Positions 15,234-16,531 of a DNA stretch of 16,531 nucleotides are shown here, one piece after another; positions within the stretch are counted from its first letter, which is position 1, and the number at the start of each line of letters is the position of its first letter. The translations under genes and the position numbers were made by a program. A model generated the notes under the pieces. It worked only from the letters and a program-made list of their open reading frames with translations. It had not been told where the DNA came from and searched no databases. Source of the stretch: Anaerolineaceae bacterium UBA6073 (GTDB lineage: Bacteria; Chloroflexota; Anaerolineae; Anaerolineales; Anaerolineaceae); contig DIXT01000032.1 of NCBI GenBank assembly GCA_002436085.1, forward strand, positions 30,121 through 46,651, given 5' to 3'.

Positions 15234-16337
15234 TTATTGCGGCAATGCAGATTGTAACACACGCAAAAAGTTCCCGTGCGCGATGGCTTCCAATTCAGCT
15301 TCTGAGTATCCTTTGGCGCTCAGGAGCGGTAAAATAAGCGGCAAATCAGCAATGGAATCCAGTTCTCTCGGGCTGGATTGAAGACCGAAGCCGCCGTCAA
15401 AATCTGTGCCGATGCCGACGTGTTGAGCATCACCGGCAATCTGACAGATGTAATCTATCTGGTCGGCAAGCATGCTCAAGCTGACTGCCTGCCGTCCGCC
15501 GCTTTGCCCCCAGTCTGCCTGCAGGAAGTTGTTAAACGGCACCATGCCGATAACCACATCCCGCTCTATCATCGCGCGGATCAAGTCGTCGTCCAGCAGG
15601 CGGTTGCCGCTGTAAGCCCGCACCAGACGGCTGGCGTTGGCATGGCTGGTAATGATCGTCCCTTGGTAGCGCTCCAATGCCTGAAACGCGGCGGCTGCGT
15701 CCATATGGGAGAGGTCCAGGATGAAACCAAGCTCAGCCATGACTTCGAGCAAGGCTTTGCCCTCGCTGGTCAGCGGGCCGGGTTCGCGCGTGCCGCCCGA
15801 AAAGCGGGTGCCTGTCCAGGCAAGCCCGATGATGCGCAGGCCGGCTTCCCACCAGCGCGGCAGTTCATCCAGGTTCAGGATACCTTCCGCGCCTTCCATC
15901 AGCGGGATGAGGCCGACTGGCTGATAGCCCTGGCCGTCTTTCCCGGGCGGGTTCTCCTGCCAGCGCGCCAGGTGTTGATTTAGTTCGGTTTGCGTTCCAA
16001 TCATCCGGAAAGCGTGCGGTTTCTGGTCGCACAGGCGGTGGTAGCTGTCAAGCTGGTTCCAGGCAATCACATTCGCTTCCCGCAGGGTGGTGTAGGTCTG
16101 CTTGTCCAGCAGATCTACCCTGCCCGGGCGGGCAGGAGCGGCGAAGAGCGTGCCAAATACCAGCGCCACTTTGGCCTGGTTGTATTCCGGCCAGCCAAGC
16201 ATAGTATCCCCGGTATAAGCGGGAAACGGCGTACCTTGTTCGGACAGGCGCGTTTGATAAGCGGACTGTGAATAATCCCTGCCAAAACAAGCCATGTTCC
16301 AGGCTAAATCTTCGTGTGCGTCGATGAACCAGTTCAT
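15234..16337 (-). CDS. M19 membrane dipeptidase (renal-dipeptidase-like)
   Basis: Zinc-dependent dipeptidase that hydrolyses dipeptides, in this family often including D-residue dipeptides. The 367 residues hold the complete set of ligands: HED (8-10), Glu148 in LMEG, His211 in LDLSH (207-211), His232 in TSHAN, and TDFDGG (311-316). No signal peptide or anchor is present, so it is probably cytoplasmic. The start is fixed by the HED motif at residue 8. There is no Shine-Dalgarno; the T-tract of a terminator ends at the start codon. It heads the minus-strand operon and is followed 3 nt later by the membrane protein. Confidence 0.92.
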   Translation of the reverse strand: MNWFIDAHEDLAWNMACFGRDYSQSAYQTRLSEQGTPFPAYTGDTMLGWPEYNQAKVALVFGTLFAAPARPGRVDLLDKQTYTTLREANVIAWNQLDSYHRLCDQKPHAFRMIGTQTELNQHLARWQENPPGKDGQGYQPVGLIPLMEGAEGILNLDELPRWWEAGLRIIGLAWTGTRFSGGTREPGPLTSEGKALLEVMAELGFILDLSHMDAAAAFQALERYQGTIITSHANASRLVRAYSGNRLLDDDLIRAMIERDVVIGMVPFNNFLQADWGQSGGRQAVSLSMLADQIDYICQIAGDAQHVGIGTDFDGGFGLQSSPRELDSIADLPLILPLLSAKGYSEAELEAIAHGNFLRVLQSALPQ

Positions 16338-16378
16338 AGAAAAGAAAAAGCGCCGGAATAAGGTTTACTCCGGCGCTT
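16338..16378 (-). terminator. Strong intrinsic terminator ahead of the M19 gene
   Basis: On the minus strand a perfect 10-bp stem (16369-16378 with 16348-16357, arms AAGCGCCGGA and TCCGGCGCTT, 11-nt loop) is followed by TTTCTTTTCT. It lies 13 nt after the stop of the gene at the right edge, which it should terminate. The T-tract abuts the ATG of the dipeptidase at 16337. Confidence 0.85.
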
Positions 16379-16391
16379 AAGAGTTAAATCC

Positions 16392-16531
16392 TTAGGCCTG
16401 GGTGTCTTCGGTCTCGGAGGCTCCCGGTTCGGGGGTTACTGCGGTCTCGGGGGCTTCCAATTCGGGGGTTACTGCGGTTTCGGAGGCTTCCGGTTCAGGG
16501 GCTGCTGCGGTCTCGGGGGCTTCCAGTTCGG
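16392..16531 (-). CDS. 3' end of a gene with an acidic 11-residue repeat tail
   Basis: Only the last 45 residues lie in the window; the gene continues past 16531. The tail reads as 11-residue repeats of the type ELEAPETAVTP / EPEASETAVTP, ending ETEDTQA and TAA. It is rich in Glu, Pro, Ala and Thr and is probably disordered and strongly acidic. The main domain is outside the window, so I cannot name the protein. The terminator follows the stop directly. Confidence 0.8.
   Translation of the reverse strand, partial: ELEAPETAAAPEPEASETAVTPELEAPETAVTPEPGASETEDTQA
16428..16531. repeat. 33-bp tandem repeats coding for the acidic tail
   Basis: Three full units (16428-16460, 16461-16493, 16494-16526) and the start of a fourth run to the window edge; a degenerate unit precedes them at 16401-16427. 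The period of 33 bp keeps the reading frame, so copy number can vary without breaking the protein. Confidence 0.85.

Overview
The window looks like chromosomal DNA of a bacterium from the Chloroflexota, most probably class Anaerolineae. This rests on overall impression only: moderately GC-rich genes, small gene spacing, an Mfd-3D/G5 protein-RsmA order, a paired M16B protease operon, and MscL carrying a zinc ribbon. No rRNA or marker tree is available. No tRNA, rRNA, CRISPR array or complete insertion sequence was seen.

Layout. (1) Positions 1-619 hold no recognisable intact gene. There is a 42-bp tandem repeat array, interrupted by a short MITE-like element with 18-bp inverted ends, then a second perfect inverted repeat of a different sequence, then a promoter. 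(2) Positions 644-6899, plus strand, form a tightly packed housekeeping run: pth (peptidyl-tRNA hydrolase), mfd (transcription-repair coupling factor), a membrane-anchored DUF348/G5/3D-domain cell-wall protein, and rsmA (16S rRNA dimethyltransferase). The 3D gene has its own extended -10 and may be leaderless. (3) A hairpin terminator region (about 6925-7031) separates rsmA from a convergent small proline-rich single-TM protein gene (7044-7517, minus). (4) From a divergent promoter pair at 7551-7607, the plus strand continues with mscL, an orphan beta-class DNA methyltransferase, a nucleoside phosphorylase and an alkaline-phosphatase-superfamily phosphodiesterase. The last three are joined by 1-bp and 8-bp overlaps. 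(5) From 11089 to 16337 the minus strand carries an operon-like run, in transcription order: M19 membrane dipeptidase, a four-TM membrane protein, an M16B peptidase with the zinc motif, an M16B partner without it, acpS, and a small metallophosphoesterase. (6) At the right edge is the 3' end of a minus-strand gene with an acidic 11-residue repeat tail. It is followed by a strong terminator only 10 nt before the dipeptidase start codon.

Most genes are ordinary housekeeping or widespread accessory genes. The items most worth a second look are the interrupted repeat array with its MITE-like insert, the complementary split of catalytic motifs between the two M16B genes, the coupled methyltransferase-phosphorylase-phosphodiesterase genes, the metallophosphoesterase with DxE in place of DxH, and the likely leaderless 3D gene. 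I did not find a clearly new biological system.
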